A stretch of DNA of 64,000 nucleotides, from NCBI GenBank assembly GCA_041684965.1, contig JAWLGR010000019.1, positions 1 through 64,000 on the forward strand, read 5' to 3'. The notes beneath the pieces were generated by a model. The model saw nothing but the letters and a program-made list of their open reading frames with translations. It had not been told where the DNA came from and made no database searches. A program made the translations under genes and the position numbers. This DNA comes from Mariniphaga sp041684965. GTDB lineage: Bacteria; Bacteroidota; Bacteroidia; Bacteroidales; Prolixibacteraceae. The first letter of the stretch is position 1. Each line of letters begins with the position of its first letter. Positions 43,281 to 52,941 of this stretch are shown in pieces.

Positions 43281-43412
43281 ATGTCTCCATTTCCTTATGA
43301 TTCAGGAAAATCTTTTAATTGGACAGAAACGAACTTTAAGAAGAAATTGGATAAAGAACAGGATGTAGATTTATCGGACTGCATCCGGCTCATAGTACTG
43401 AGTACCCAATAA
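43281..43412 (+). CDS. Possible small ORF or fragment (43 aa)
   Basis: ATG 43281 opens a 43-codon frame (starting MSPFPYDSGKSFNWTETNF, then KKKLDKEQDVDLSDCIRL) with balanced, protein-like composition and no rival. No family is recognised. It lies between the phased repeat and a large leftward gene, in a zone with other gene debris, so it may be a remnant. Confidence 0.25.
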   Translation: MSPFPYDSGKSFNWTETNFKKKLDKEQDVDLSDCIRLIVLSTQ

Positions 43413-43490
43413 AAAAACTTCTGTTCTGGGTAATATCTTTATCGGGTATTACCGGGTTTATCCGGCACCTTTGACTGTTAATGGAAGATG

Positions 43491-46304
43491 TTATTCATTC
43501 AGTGTATAATTGTACAGCATTCCGCCTTCGCTTCCCACTACCAGATTTAACCCTCCTGTATTTTCGGAAATTTTACCTATCGAAAATTCACTGTTACCCT
43601 GCAACGGGAATCCTTCTTGCAGCTTTCCATCAGGATTTATTAGGTAAATGCGGTTTGTTGAAGCATCGGTGATTCCTACTTTCTTTTGGTTATCTGAGAA
43701 GGAATAAATTGAAGGTTTATAAATTAGTGGTTTATTAAATTTTCTGCTGAAAAGTTTTTTCCCGTTTTCATTCATTACGCTGATTTCATTTCCATCAGCA
43801 AAGATAAAATCGAGTACATTGTTACCATCCAAATCCTCAACTGTAAAATAGTGGTTTTCACTAAAACGGGCTGTCCGTTTTTCTTCCATTGTCCCGTCAA
43901 AATAAATATAATAAACTTTTCCGTTTTTATCAGTTGCCACGATTTTAGGCTTCCGGTGAAGATTCAGTACCAGGGGATTACCTGAATTTTCAAATCGGGA
44001 GGAAACTGTAACTCTTGTTTCTCCCTGCCTGTCTTTTATATATATATTAGATCGGTCTTTAAATACGATAAAATCCTTTTCGTCAACACGAAAATGTTGT
44101 ACCGGAGTTGTCACCTCCTGGTGGGTTTTATCAAAATTCCAGCCCTTAACCATTTTCCCTTCCTGATCGTAAACATATATCTTCCGGTCTTCCCCGGCCA
44201 GAAAATACCGGTAATTGCGATTATTGTGGTAATCAAATACATTAACTCCATTGGTAGCAGGCGACGGAAGTACAATGGGAAACGGTGCAACATCATTTCC
44301 ATTACGGTCGATGAGATAAAGTTTCTCTTTTGTATTAAAAAGATATTGAAGTTTACCATTTCTGAATGCATCAACCTGGTGGATTTCAGAAAGGACGGAA
44401 CCTGAAAGTGGCTTGTTCCAACGCACCCGGCCCGAGCTGGTAATCTGCTGCAAGTTGTTTTGGGTATCCTGTATAATTATATCCCGAGAAGAAAGATTGG
44501 TATGGTTTGTCATCAGCTGTGGCTTCAACTGAAGCGGACTGCCAATAACACTTTGCCAGGTAGTTTTAGCTTCTTCCCCGGGAACAGATTGAAAAGAAAT
44601 AGCCAGGGAGTTAAAAAAAACGGCTTTATCGTTCTGTACCTGCCAGATTATCCTGCCAAATTTCCTTATGCTTTCTTCCTTCTCATTAATCGGCTTTAGA
44701 AGTACATCAGATAAAAGTTCGTTCCGATAACTGAATATTTTATTCACATCGATATATACATTTACATTGGACCGGATTGAACGGTTCCTGCTAAAATTTT
44801 GGTACCCCATATCTTTAGCCAAAGTAGTTCCATTAACCATATTTCTCAAATAGGTTTGCAACCCCCCTTCTGAATTTGCGAATACCATTAAATTATTATA
44901 AAAGGTGGCATACCGGGCATTGGCCATAGTGAAAGGGTTTCCCAGCCATAATCCCGGGAAGGAAGGATAGGGAAACTGGTAAATTGGAAATATGATTTCA
45001 TTGTCGACTGAAAACTCAGTTATAAAATCGCCGGCTTCCTTTTGATTGCGTGCTGCATAGTTGGTGATTAAATTTTTTATTTGTTCTTCGGCTGCTGTTT
45101 TTCCATGGGTATTTAAAATGAAATAAACTGTTTTATTATCGGGGTTAACCGGTATTGTGCCTGCAGCCACAATTACTTCGTCGTTTAAGAGCTGCATAAA
45201 CAAATTGCGTATATTGGTGCGCATACCCCTGTCGAACCGTTTCATCCTCTCCTCACGGTGGTAATAGCTGTCGGAATGGGCATAAAACTCTTCCAGCCTT
45301 TCGAAGAATGTATTCTTATTTGAAAGAGAGTAACTGCAAAAAAATGAAGTATTGGCAGGTAGTACATTTTCAGCCTGAAAGCGAACCGGTTGCTGATCTT
45401 TGAACACCGAAAGGAAATGATTCAGCGAATCGTCTGCGGCAGAATTTCCTTTCAGCAATACGTGCTCATTGGCAAATTGAAAGTCCAGTTCACTCCAGGC
45501 GGCATAATCTCTGAATTTTGCTGCCTGTGCAGCAGGCTGGAACCGGACTGGAACTCCAAATTCATCGGTTCGTTCAAGAGATTTCCTATTCAGAATATTA
45601 CCAAAGAAACCTTCAAAACGGGCATGATTTATGAAAAATGCAATCCCTTCTGAACCTGCCGTTCGGTTTACCTCCCTAAAATAAGGGCTTTTTAAAATGC
45701 CTGAAGTTGACATTTGCCGGATTACCTGTTCAATGAGGATTTGCTTGGTACTAACCAGCAACAACCCGTTGGTAAACGAAAAGAAAAGCGGTACCTCCGG
45801 CTTTTTTCTTATTATTTCTGTAATGGCATTGTTCCCATACTCTTTTTCAATGTAAGCATTGTTTTCGGGTGGGTACACTGCATTAAGAAAAGCCTCCAGC
45901 GATCTATGCTCCTGACCATTTTCAGCCCTGGTTATCAGGAGAGGGACCATCTGGTTACGGCCGGAATAACCCCAGGTGATTATGAAAGGAGAGTTCAGCA
46001 GATTTTTGGGTAAATTATCAAAAGTATTAACAATTGAATCTGATTTGTATAAAAAATCAAACCACAATTTACCTATACCAGCTTCTTTCAGTTCATGAAT
46101 TATTGCATTATTAAAAGGAATATTTTTAACAGAATTTATTTCAAAGAAAAAAGGTGCTGATATTGGTATAGCCTTATAAACAGATGAGTCTTTAGGAAAA
46201 CTGGTCTGTTTTCCGGAAAAATAATAGTATCCGGTGGCAGCAACAAGAATAAGAATAAAAACTATTATCAGGTATCGTCTCATCTTTTCCTGAATTTTCT
46301 TCAA
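43491..46304 (-). CDS. Large membrane-anchored protein, DUF3352-like N-part with propeller-like C-part
   Basis: 937 residues. An N-terminal signal anchor (about 9-30, YLIIVFILILVAATGYYYF) puts the rest in the periplasm or envelope. The first 550 residues recall DUF3352-type proteins (SVYKAIPISAPFFFEINSVKN, LLISTRAENG-like blocks, FFINHARFEGFFG). The last 330 residues have repeated blades of the form 'D-xx-G-N/K-xx-xx-F/P' (LIDRNGNDVAPFPIVLP, YVYDQEGKMVKGW, TDKNGKVYYIYFDG, INPDGKLQEGFPL), as in beta-propellers. No enzyme motif is seen. Such proteins are conserved in Bacteroidales without known function (from memory). Alternative start MRRYL at codon 8. Confidence 0.75.
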   Translation of the reverse strand: MKKIQEKMRRYLIIVFILILVAATGYYYFSGKQTSFPKDSSVYKAIPISAPFFFEINSVKNIPFNNAIIHELKEAGIGKLWFDFLYKSDSIVNTFDNLPKNLLNSPFIITWGYSGRNQMVPLLITRAENGQEHRSLEAFLNAVYPPENNAYIEKEYGNNAITEIIRKKPEVPLFFSFTNGLLLVSTKQILIEQVIRQMSTSGILKSPYFREVNRTAGSEGIAFFINHARFEGFFGNILNRKSLERTDEFGVPVRFQPAAQAAKFRDYAAWSELDFQFANEHVLLKGNSAADDSLNHFLSVFKDQQPVRFQAENVLPANTSFFCSYSLSNKNTFFERLEEFYAHSDSYYHREERMKRFDRGMRTNIRNLFMQLLNDEVIVAAGTIPVNPDNKTVYFILNTHGKTAAEEQIKNLITNYAARNQKEAGDFITEFSVDNEIIFPIYQFPYPSFPGLWLGNPFTMANARYATFYNNLMVFANSEGGLQTYLRNMVNGTTLAKDMGYQNFSRNRSIRSNVNVYIDVNKIFSYRNELLSDVLLKPINEKEESIRKFGRIIWQVQNDKAVFFNSLAISFQSVPGEEAKTTWQSVIGSPLQLKPQLMTNHTNLSSRDIIIQDTQNNLQQITSSGRVRWNKPLSGSVLSEIHQVDAFRNGKLQYLFNTKEKLYLIDRNGNDVAPFPIVLPSPATNGVNVFDYHNNRNYRYFLAGEDRKIYVYDQEGKMVKGWNFDKTHQEVTTPVQHFRVDEKDFIVFKDRSNIYIKDRQGETRVTVSSRFENSGNPLVLNLHRKPKIVATDKNGKVYYIYFDGTMEEKRTARFSENHYFTVEDLDGNNVLDFIFADGNEISVMNENGKKLFSRKFNKPLIYKPSIYSFSDNQKKVGITDASTNRIYLINPDGKLQEGFPLQGNSEFSIGKISENTGGLNLVVGSEGGMLYNYTLNE

Positions 46305-46657
46305 AACTACAAAATTGATTTACCTGGAATATTTAATTTCAAAAAGAGTAATGAAGGATTTAATGTTAATAACTTAATTGCTAACAAATAATACTGAAAA
46401 ACTAAACAATGTTAAAACTTTTTGATCGGGTAATGGAATATGTAGTTTTAAAGATTGCCTTTAAGAAAGATTCAGAGTTTTTTCTTTTTAATAAGTTGCT
46501 TATCCTCAGAAATAATTTATCCTTCTTTACATGTTGGTCAAAGAAGTATGTATACCTGATGAATTGGAGTAGATGCTTATAAATCAGAAGTGCGGGTTTC
46601 CATTTTATAAGGAAGGAAATCCGCACTTTCTCTTTTTAATCAAATAATTAAGCAGAA
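46305..46657. other. Intergenic stretch of about 350 bp
   Basis: Holds the hairpin at 46588-46628 described separately. A leftward 74-codon frame at 46402-46626 is rich in Lys, Phe and Ile and overlaps that hairpin; it looks like a chance frame in AT-rich DNA. Confidence 0.4.
46588..46628. terminator. Hairpin 30 nt past infB
   Basis: AAGTGCGGGTTTCC and GGAAATCCGCACTT form a 14-nt stem with one G-U or A-C type mismatch around a 13-nt loop. A T-run (TCTCTTTTT) follows on the plus strand only. As the terminator of leftward infB it would lack a good U-tract; as a rightward terminator it lacks a gene. Confidence 0.5.
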
Positions 46658-49600
46658 TTACAGTTGTTTTGCTACTTCTACTTCATGGAAGGCTTCCACA
46701 TGGTCTCCTACCTTTATATCGTTGAAATTTTCGATGTTCAAGCCACATTCGTAACCATTTTTCACCTCTTTAACATCTTCTTTGAACCGTTTGAGAGATC
46801 CCAGGGTTCCGGTATAAATTACAATCCCATCTCGAATCACACGTATTTTTGAATTTCGGCTTATTTTTCCGTCACGCACAATGCAGCCGGCAACTGTTCC
46901 AACTTTGGTAACCTTGAAAATTTCAAGCACTTCGGCTGTTCCTGTAATTTCTTCCTTGATGTCGGGCGAGAGCATACCCTCCATTGCTGCTTTAATTTCA
47001 TTGATAGCATCGTAAATAATGGAATAAAGCCGGATATCGATCTGTTCTTTCTCGGCAAGTTTTCTTGCACTCAGTGACGGCCTTACCTGGAACCCAATTA
47101 CAATGGCTTCAGAAGCCGCGGCCAAAAGGATATCGGATTCTGATATCTGACCTACCGCCTTGTGTTTAATGTTCACCTGTATTTCTTCGGTTGATAACTT
47201 TATCAGGGAATCAGAAAGAGCCTCAATAGAGCCATCTACGTCACCCTTTACAATAAGGTTCAGCTCCTGGAAATTTCCGATAGCAATTCGACGGCCAATT
47301 TCGTCGAGAGTAATGTGCTTCTGGGTACGTAGCCCCTGTTCTCTGGCAAGTTGTTCACGCTTGTTGGCTATATTCCGTGCTTCACGTTCATTTTCCATGA
47401 CATGGAATTTATCACCCGCCTGCGGGGCACCATCAAGACCAAGGATAATAGCCGGCTCTGCAGGTCCTGCGGCATCGATTCGCTGATTCCGCTCATTAAA
47501 CATTGCTTTCACGTGCCCAAAATACGGCCCTGCCAGTACAATGTCACCTGCTTTTAATGTACCGGTTTCCACAAGTACTGTGGCCACAAAACCCCTGCCT
47601 CTGTCGAGTGTGGATTCAATGATTGTTCCTTTAGCCCTTCGGCCCGGATTGGCTTTAAGTTCAAGTAATTCTGCTTCCAGCAACACTTTTTCGAGAAGGT
47701 CGACTATACCTGTACCCATTTTGGCTGAAATTTCCTGTGACTGGTATTTACCTCCCCAGTCCTCCACCAGGTAATTCATATTTGCCAGTTCTTCTTTTAT
47801 CCGTTCAACATTAGCACCAGGTTTATCTATTTTATTAATTGCAAATACAATGGGGACACCGGCAGCAGAAGCATGATTGATTGCTTCCACCGTCTGAGGC
47901 ATAACGTTGTCATCGGCAGCCACAATAATAATTGCAATATCAGTAACCTGGGCACCACGGGCCCGCATAGCTGTAAAAGCTTCATGCCCTGGGGTATCGA
48001 GAAATGTAATTTCACGGCCATCATCAAGACTTACATGGTAAGCCCCGATATGTTGGGTAATACCTCCGGCTTCACCGGCAATTACATTGGTGCTGCGGAT
48101 GTAATCGAGCAACGATGTTTTCCCATGGTCAACATGCCCCATTACCGTCACAATGGGTGGACGAGGCAGTAAATCCTCCTCACTGTCTTCATCTGTTTCG
48201 AATGAATCCTGAAGGTCAGCACTAACAAATTCCACCTTGTATCCAAATTCATCGGCAACAACCGAAAGTGTTTCTGCATCGAGCCGCTGATTGATTGAAA
48301 CAAACAGTCCGAGGCTCATGCAAGTAGATATTACCTCGTTCACGTTCACATTCATCATGGTAGCCAATTCGCTCACCGAAACAAATTCAGTCACTTTCAG
48401 GATTTTCTTATCCTGTATGTTTTTCTCCAAATCGGCATGCTTCCGCTCACTGATAGCTGCTCTTTTATCCCGCCGATGTTTCGAGCCTTTTGATTTTCCT
48501 TTAGAAGTAAGACGTGCAAGAGTATCTTTTATCTGCTTTTGAACTTCCCCTTCGTCCACTTCTTTTTTCAGCAACACTTTTTTCTTTCTTCCGGTTGCTT
48601 TTTGAAGTTTGGGTTCGAGCTTACTGCGCTCCTGTGTTTTATCCTCGAGCTTAATTCTTCCGGTTTCCTTAATTCTTTTACGTCGTTTTTTATGGAGTGC
48701 TTCCTCAGCAATATCTTTTTGTTTTCTGAGCTTCTTTTCCGGTAAATCTATTCTACCAACAACAGTTGGTCCATTCAATTTCCCTGGTCTTGCCTTTATT
48801 ACATCTTCATCTTTTTTAACAGGTTCTTCTTCCTTTGGTTTTTGTACCGGTTGTTCGGGAGCAGACTGTACAGGTTTAACAGGACCGGGTTTCTGCCTTC
48901 TCCGTTCTCTGCGTTCCTTTTCACGTTCTTTCCTTGATTTTTTGGCAGGACGCGTTTTCTGATTAAGTGCGTCAAGGTCAATCCGTCCAATAACTTTCAA
49001 TTCTTCCACTTTAGGTCTGTCAGTTTCAATAGTTTCTTCTTCAGTTTTTTCTTCGGTAGTTTCGTCAATTTCAGGAGCAGGCTGTTCGGGCTGAACTTTT
49101 TCTTCTTCAATTTTCTTTTCTTCTTCTTTTTCAACCGGTTGTTCAGGTTCCGCAGGTTTAACTGTTTCTTTTGGTGGTATCTCTGCCGGAGGTTCTTGCT
49201 GAGGTTTCTCCTGGGCTGGTTTTACTTCTTTTCTGGCAGGTTTATTTACCTTATCAAGATCAACCTTGCCTATAATCTTTAGCCTGTCCTCATGTTTAGG
49301 TTTTTCAACCGGCGCATCTTCCTGTTCTTTCTTTTTGACAGGTGGGGGTGTAGCTTTTTTGGGAGGTGCCTGAGGAGTCTCTTCCTCATAATCATCCTCT
49401 TCATCAATTTCTTCGTCAGGCTTATCATCAATGGTAATAACCTCCTGCTTGGGCCTGTGGCTCTTAAGGATTATTTTCTCTGACTCCTTCTTCAGATTCA
49501 AATCGATTTTATATTCTTTTTCAAGAAGGGCTAAAGCTTCCTCAGAGACTTTCGTGTTGGGGTTTGAATCATAATCATACCCTTTCTTGTGCAAAAATTC

Positions 49601-49672
49601 CACTATTGTGTGAATTCCTACATTGAACTCTCTTGCAAGTTTACTAAGCCTGATTGTCTTGCCTAATACCAT
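46658..49672 (-). CDS. infB: Translation initiation factor IF-2
   Basis: About 1004 residues. GTPase that brings fMet-tRNA to the 30S subunit. The C-terminal 500 residues have G1 GHVDHGKTS, G3 DTPGH and G4 NKID, followed by the usual domains II-IV (VKGDVDGSIEALSDSL, FNDIKVGDHVEAF). The N-terminal part (about 60-400) is a long Lys/Glu/Pro-rich disordered region with three copies of 'KVIGRIDL/VVGRIDL'-like motifs. The very start (RLSKLAREFNVGIHTIVEFLHKKG) is the IF2_N helical domain. ATG 49672 is chosen because this domain begins right there; 49699 would add nine unusual residues. Last gene of rimP-nusA-infB. Confidence 0.96.
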   Translation of the reverse strand: MVLGKTIRLSKLAREFNVGIHTIVEFLHKKGYDYDSNPNTKVSEEALALLEKEYKIDLNLKKESEKIILKSHRPKQEVITIDDKPDEEIDEEDDYEEETPQAPPKKATPPPVKKKEQEDAPVEKPKHEDRLKIIGKVDLDKVNKPARKEVKPAQEKPQQEPPAEIPPKETVKPAEPEQPVEKEEEKKIEEEKVQPEQPAPEIDETTEEKTEEETIETDRPKVEELKVIGRIDLDALNQKTRPAKKSRKEREKERRERRRQKPGPVKPVQSAPEQPVQKPKEEEPVKKDEDVIKARPGKLNGPTVVGRIDLPEKKLRKQKDIAEEALHKKRRKRIKETGRIKLEDKTQERSKLEPKLQKATGRKKKVLLKKEVDEGEVQKQIKDTLARLTSKGKSKGSKHRRDKRAAISERKHADLEKNIQDKKILKVTEFVSVSELATMMNVNVNEVISTCMSLGLFVSINQRLDAETLSVVADEFGYKVEFVSADLQDSFETDEDSEEDLLPRPPIVTVMGHVDHGKTSLLDYIRSTNVIAGEAGGITQHIGAYHVSLDDGREITFLDTPGHEAFTAMRARGAQVTDIAIIIVAADDNVMPQTVEAINHASAAGVPIVFAINKIDKPGANVERIKEELANMNYLVEDWGGKYQSQEISAKMGTGIVDLLEKVLLEAELLELKANPGRRAKGTIIESTLDRGRGFVATVLVETGTLKAGDIVLAGPYFGHVKAMFNERNQRIDAAGPAEPAIILGLDGAPQAGDKFHVMENEREARNIANKREQLAREQGLRTQKHITLDEIGRRIAIGNFQELNLIVKGDVDGSIEALSDSLIKLSTEEIQVNIKHKAVGQISESDILLAAASEAIVIGFQVRPSLSARKLAEKEQIDIRLYSIIYDAINEIKAAMEGMLSPDIKEEITGTAEVLEIFKVTKVGTVAGCIVRDGKISRNSKIRVIRDGIVIYTGTLGSLKRFKEDVKEVKNGYECGLNIENFNDIKVGDHVEAFHEVEVAKQL

Positions 49673-49766
49673 ATTCTTTTTTTCCTTTTCCTGTCTCAAT
49701 ATTTTTAAGTCACTGCAAGTTTAGCCAAAAGCTTTAACAGTAGTTAAATTTATTTTTGTTTTTTTA

Positions 49767-51002
49767 TTAATCAAATTCAGATTTAAGAATTTTAAGAACC
49801 TCATCGATGGTTTCTTCTTCCAGATCGGTACGTTTAATCAATTCATTCCGGGGTATATTCAATACATTTTTGGCCGTATCGCAGCCAATTCCCTTTAGTG
49901 CATCGATTATCCAGCCTTCTATTTCATCAGCAAATTCATCCAGGTTCACATCATCGTCATCCTGCTGCGTCTCGCGGTAAACATCAATCTCATATCCTGT
50001 GAGCTGGCTTGCCAGCCGGATATTTAAACCACCTTTACCAATTGCCAGAGATACTTCCTCCGGTTTCAGATAAACATCCGCTTTTTTCTCTGCCTCATTG
50101 AGTTTGATGTTATTAATTTTTGCCGGGTTCAAAGCTCTTTTGATATATAACTGAGTATTGGCCGAGTAATTAATAACATCGATATTTTCATTTCTTAACT
50201 CACGGACAATTCCATGAATGCGTGATCCTTTCATTCCCACACAAGCTCCGACCGGGTCAATTCGTTCGTCATACGATTCAACAGCCACTTTGGCACGTTC
50301 ACCCGGCACGCGGACTATCTTTTTAATGGTAATTAATCCGTCAAAAATTTCAGGAATTTCCAGTTCAAATAAACGTTCCAGGAATACGGGGGCAGTACGT
50401 GATAAAATAATAAGCGGATTGTTGTTTCTGAGTTCCACTTTATAAACTATGGCACGTACAGTATCTCCTTTTCTAAAATAATCGGAAGGTATTTGTTCTG
50501 TCTTAGGCAGGATAAGTTCGTTTCCTTCATCATCAAGAATGAGAATTTCCTTTTTCCAAACCTGGTAAACTTCACCGGTAACTATATCCCCTATTTTATC
50601 TTTATATTTTCCGTAAATATGATCTTTTTCAAGCTCCATAATTTTACTTGCCAGGTTCTGCCTAAGATTTAATATGGCACGACGACCAAAATCCAGCAAT
50701 TTAACCTCATCGGTAACCTCTTCTCCTACCTCGTAATCGTCGTCAATTTTTTTTGCTTCTGACAACGATATCTGAAGATTCGGATCTTCAAGCTCATCGT
50801 CTTCTACCACTTCCCGGTTCCTCCAAATTTCGAAGTCACCTTTATCAATGTTAATAATCACATCGAAATTATCATCAGTGCCAAATTGTTTAATAAGTAC
50901 ACTGCGAAAAACATCCTCAAGCACACTCATCATAGTAACCCGGTCAATGTTTTTCAATTCCTTAAATTCGGCAAAAGTATCAATAAGGCTAATATTTTCC
51001 AT
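49767..51002 (-). CDS. nusA: Transcription termination/antitermination factor NusA
   Basis: 411 residues. RNA-polymerase-associated factor for pausing, termination and antitermination. NusA N-domain (about 1-125, with RVTMMSVLEDVFRSVLIKQF), S1 domain (about 135-200, GDIVTGEVYQV), KH1 (CVGMKGSRIHGIVRELRNE) and KH2 (LAIGKGGLNIRLASQLTGYEIDV). A short acidic stretch and one helical HhH-like repeat follow; the doubled C-terminal AR repeats of E. coli NusA (495 aa) are absent. Between rimP (8 nt upstream) and infB. Confidence 0.96.
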   Translation of the reverse strand: MENISLIDTFAEFKELKNIDRVTMMSVLEDVFRSVLIKQFGTDDNFDVIINIDKGDFEIWRNREVVEDDELEDPNLQISLSEAKKIDDDYEVGEEVTDEVKLLDFGRRAILNLRQNLASKIMELEKDHIYGKYKDKIGDIVTGEVYQVWKKEILILDDEGNELILPKTEQIPSDYFRKGDTVRAIVYKVELRNNNPLIILSRTAPVFLERLFELEIPEIFDGLITIKKIVRVPGERAKVAVESYDERIDPVGACVGMKGSRIHGIVRELRNENIDVINYSANTQLYIKRALNPAKINNIKLNEAEKKADVYLKPEEVSLAIGKGGLNIRLASQLTGYEIDVYRETQQDDDDVNLDEFADEIEGWIIDALKGIGCDTAKNVLNIPRNELIKRTDLEEETIDEVLKILKSEFD

Positions 51003-51010
51003 TACTAATT

Positions 51011-51475
51011 TTATTTAAATGACACAACAACTTTTGCGCTTTTTATATCGCTGTATTCAATTTGATGCTCTTTAATAATCAACTGTTTTTTCTTATGTCC
51101 TTCAATCTTTTCCCGTGCAGAACTTTCAAGCAGAATGTATTGAAGGGATGCTTCCTTTAGCAATCCTGTCAGTTTCCTGCCATTTTCAGTTTCAATATCC
51201 AGCTGCCGGCCAATATTTTTAAGATACTGTTCCTTTACCTTAAACGGTTCAGAAAGTCCTGGAGAAGAAACCTGCAATTCAAAATCATCCTTTTCACGAT
51301 CAAGATTGTGCTCTACATGACGGCTAATAGCTACACAATGGTCAATAGTTATTCCCTCAAAACTATCAATATGAATCTTGATAACATTACCTGTATTGAC
51401 TTGTATATCAACAAGGAACATCCCTTCTTCAAGTTTTTCATTAACCAGTTGTACTATTTTGTCCTTTTCTATCAT
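51011..51475 (-). CDS. rimP: Ribosome maturation factor RimP
   Basis: 154 residues. Helps 30S subunit maturation. The two-domain fold is seen: the N-terminal alpha/beta part with the 'IDSFEGITIDHCVAISRHVEHNLD' block and VSSPGLSEPF, then a C-terminal Sm-like barrel (LTGLLKEASLQYILLESS...IEYSDIKSAKVVVSF). First gene of the rimP-nusA-infB operon; it diverges from the HD-domain gene with 170 bp between them. Confidence 0.94.
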   Translation of the reverse strand: MIEKDKIVQLVNEKLEEGMFLVDIQVNTGNVIKIHIDSFEGITIDHCVAISRHVEHNLDREKDDFELQVSSPGLSEPFKVKEQYLKNIGRQLDIETENGRKLTGLLKEASLQYILLESSAREKIEGHKKKQLIIKEHQIEYSDIKSAKVVVSFK

Positions 51476-51646
51476 TATTTTCCTGTAACAAAATAGGGAA
51501 CCTCAGGTCCCCTAATTCAGGTTTTTTAAAATCTGCGCAAAAATAGTAAAATCCTGATAAAATACAAATATTTAATGAATGATAAATGCCTTAAACCGAA
51601 TTAATTAAACTTTTGTATTTTTAACCCCAAAAGTAAAAGAAAGCAA

Positions 51647-52903
51647 GTGACTCCATATTATCTCAATAAGAAAAAAATAATTAACGACCCTGTGTTTGGC
51701 TTCATAAACCTTCAGTCGGAACTGGTTTTCGATGTTCTCGAACATCCTTACATGCAACGGTTGAGAAGGATTAAACAACTCGGTCTTTCTTTTCTGGTTT
51801 ATCCGGGCGCCAATCATTCACGTTTCGAACATGCTTTGGGTGCCAGTCATTTAATGCGTCAAGCAATTGCAGTATTACGTTTAAAAGGACATGAAATAAC
51901 AGAAGACGAAGCAGACGCAGTAACCCTGGCTATTTTGCTTCACGACATAGGACATGCCCCCTTTTCACATGTTTTGGAAAACACACTGGTTGAAATTCCC
52001 CACGAACAAATTTCATTGATGATGATGAATGAGCTTAACATTCGATTCAAAAGCAAGCTCAATATGGCTATCGATATCTTTCGTAACAGGTACAAAAAAC
52101 AGTTCCTCCACCAACTGGTAGCAAGCCAGCTTGACATGGACCGGCTGGATTACCTGAGCCGCGACAGTTTCTTTACAGGGGTAGCCGAAGGAATTGTTGG
52201 AATCGATCGTATTATTAAAATGCTTACGGTATGGAACGATCAGCTTGCTGTAGACTATAAAGGGATATATTCAATCGAGAAATTTTTGATAGCTCGCCGG
52301 CTCATGTACTGGCAGGTATACCTTCATAAAACGGTCGTTTCAGCAGAATTTCTTCTTATTAACGTTCTGAAAAGGGCAAAAGAGCTAATAGCGTCCGGAG
52401 CAGACCTTTTTGCCACCCCCACCCTTATGGTATTTTTGAAAAATGGCTTTTCGACAGAAGATTTTTTAAGCAATATTAAAATTGGTAACCGGAATATTCT
52501 CGACTGGTATGCTTTACTTGACGATAACGATGTACTTACTTCGGTTAAAGAGTGGCAGATGCATGCCGACCCGGTACTCTCCAAACTGGCAGACAGCCTG
52601 ATAAACCGCAATTTATTTCGCATCAAGATGGAAGATGCCCCTGTATCTGAAAAGTGGAAGAAAAAAAAACTGCTACAAATCACAAAAAAAATTACAGGTG
52701 ACCCAAACACATCTCATTATTTTCTTATATCGGGTGAAATTACCAACAACGCCTATAACCAAAATAGTGAAAACATTAAGATACTTTTTAAAAATGGAAA
52801 AGTCAAAGATATGGGCAATGCATCTGATATTAACCTTTCTGTGTTAACCAAAACTGTCCGTAAATATTTTGCCTGTTATCCAAAAGAATTGGACATTAAT
52901 TAG
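51647..52903 (+). CDS. HD-domain phosphohydrolase, dGTPase-like
   Basis: 418 residues. HD superfamily: HSRFEHALGASHLM gives the first His, LAILLHDIGHAPFSHVLE the HD pair, and DMDRLDYLSRDSFFTG the last Asp. The general layout is that of SamHD1/dNTPase-like proteins (family starting 'KIINDPVFGFI', very common in Bacteroidota). Likely hydrolyses nucleotides; substrate uncertain. GTG 51647 is the only good start near the conserved N-terminus; no ATG is in range. The tail carries the promoter of the lpxD operon. Confidence 0.92.
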   Translation: MTPYYLNKKKIINDPVFGFINLQSELVFDVLEHPYMQRLRRIKQLGLSFLVYPGANHSRFEHALGASHLMRQAIAVLRLKGHEITEDEADAVTLAILLHDIGHAPFSHVLENTLVEIPHEQISLMMMNELNIRFKSKLNMAIDIFRNRYKKQFLHQLVASQLDMDRLDYLSRDSFFTGVAEGIVGIDRIIKMLTVWNDQLAVDYKGIYSIEKFLIARRLMYWQVYLHKTVVSAEFLLINVLKRAKELIASGADLFATPTLMVFLKNGFSTEDFLSNIKIGNRNILDWYALLDDNDVLTSVKEWQMHADPVLSKLADSLINRNLFRIKMEDAPVSEKWKKKKLLQITKKITGDPNTSHYFLISGEITNNAYNQNSENIKILFKNGKVKDMGNASDINLSVLTKTVRKYFACYPKELDIN

Positions 52904-52919
52904 TTTAAACCTATATTTG
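52889..52919 (+). promoter_or_regulatory. Promoter of lpxD-lpxC/fabZ-lpxA
   Basis: TTG at 52889-52891, a 20-nt spacer and TATATTTG at 52912-52919 make an ideal Bacteroidota -33/-7 pair. The -33 element lies within the last codons of the HD-domain gene, the -7 box just after its stop, 22 nt before the lpxD start codon. Confidence 0.8.
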
Positions 52920-52941
52920 CAACGCTAAAAAAAAATGATGA

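Noticed and set aside
46402..46626. 74-codon leftward frame past infB
   Set aside because: Overlaps a strong hairpin and has the composition of untranslated AT-rich DNA.
48291..48962. Hydrophobic rightward frames opposite infB
   Set aside because: They are mirror frames of the Lys/Glu-rich IF-2 linker, which yields Phe/Ser/Leu-rich antisense.
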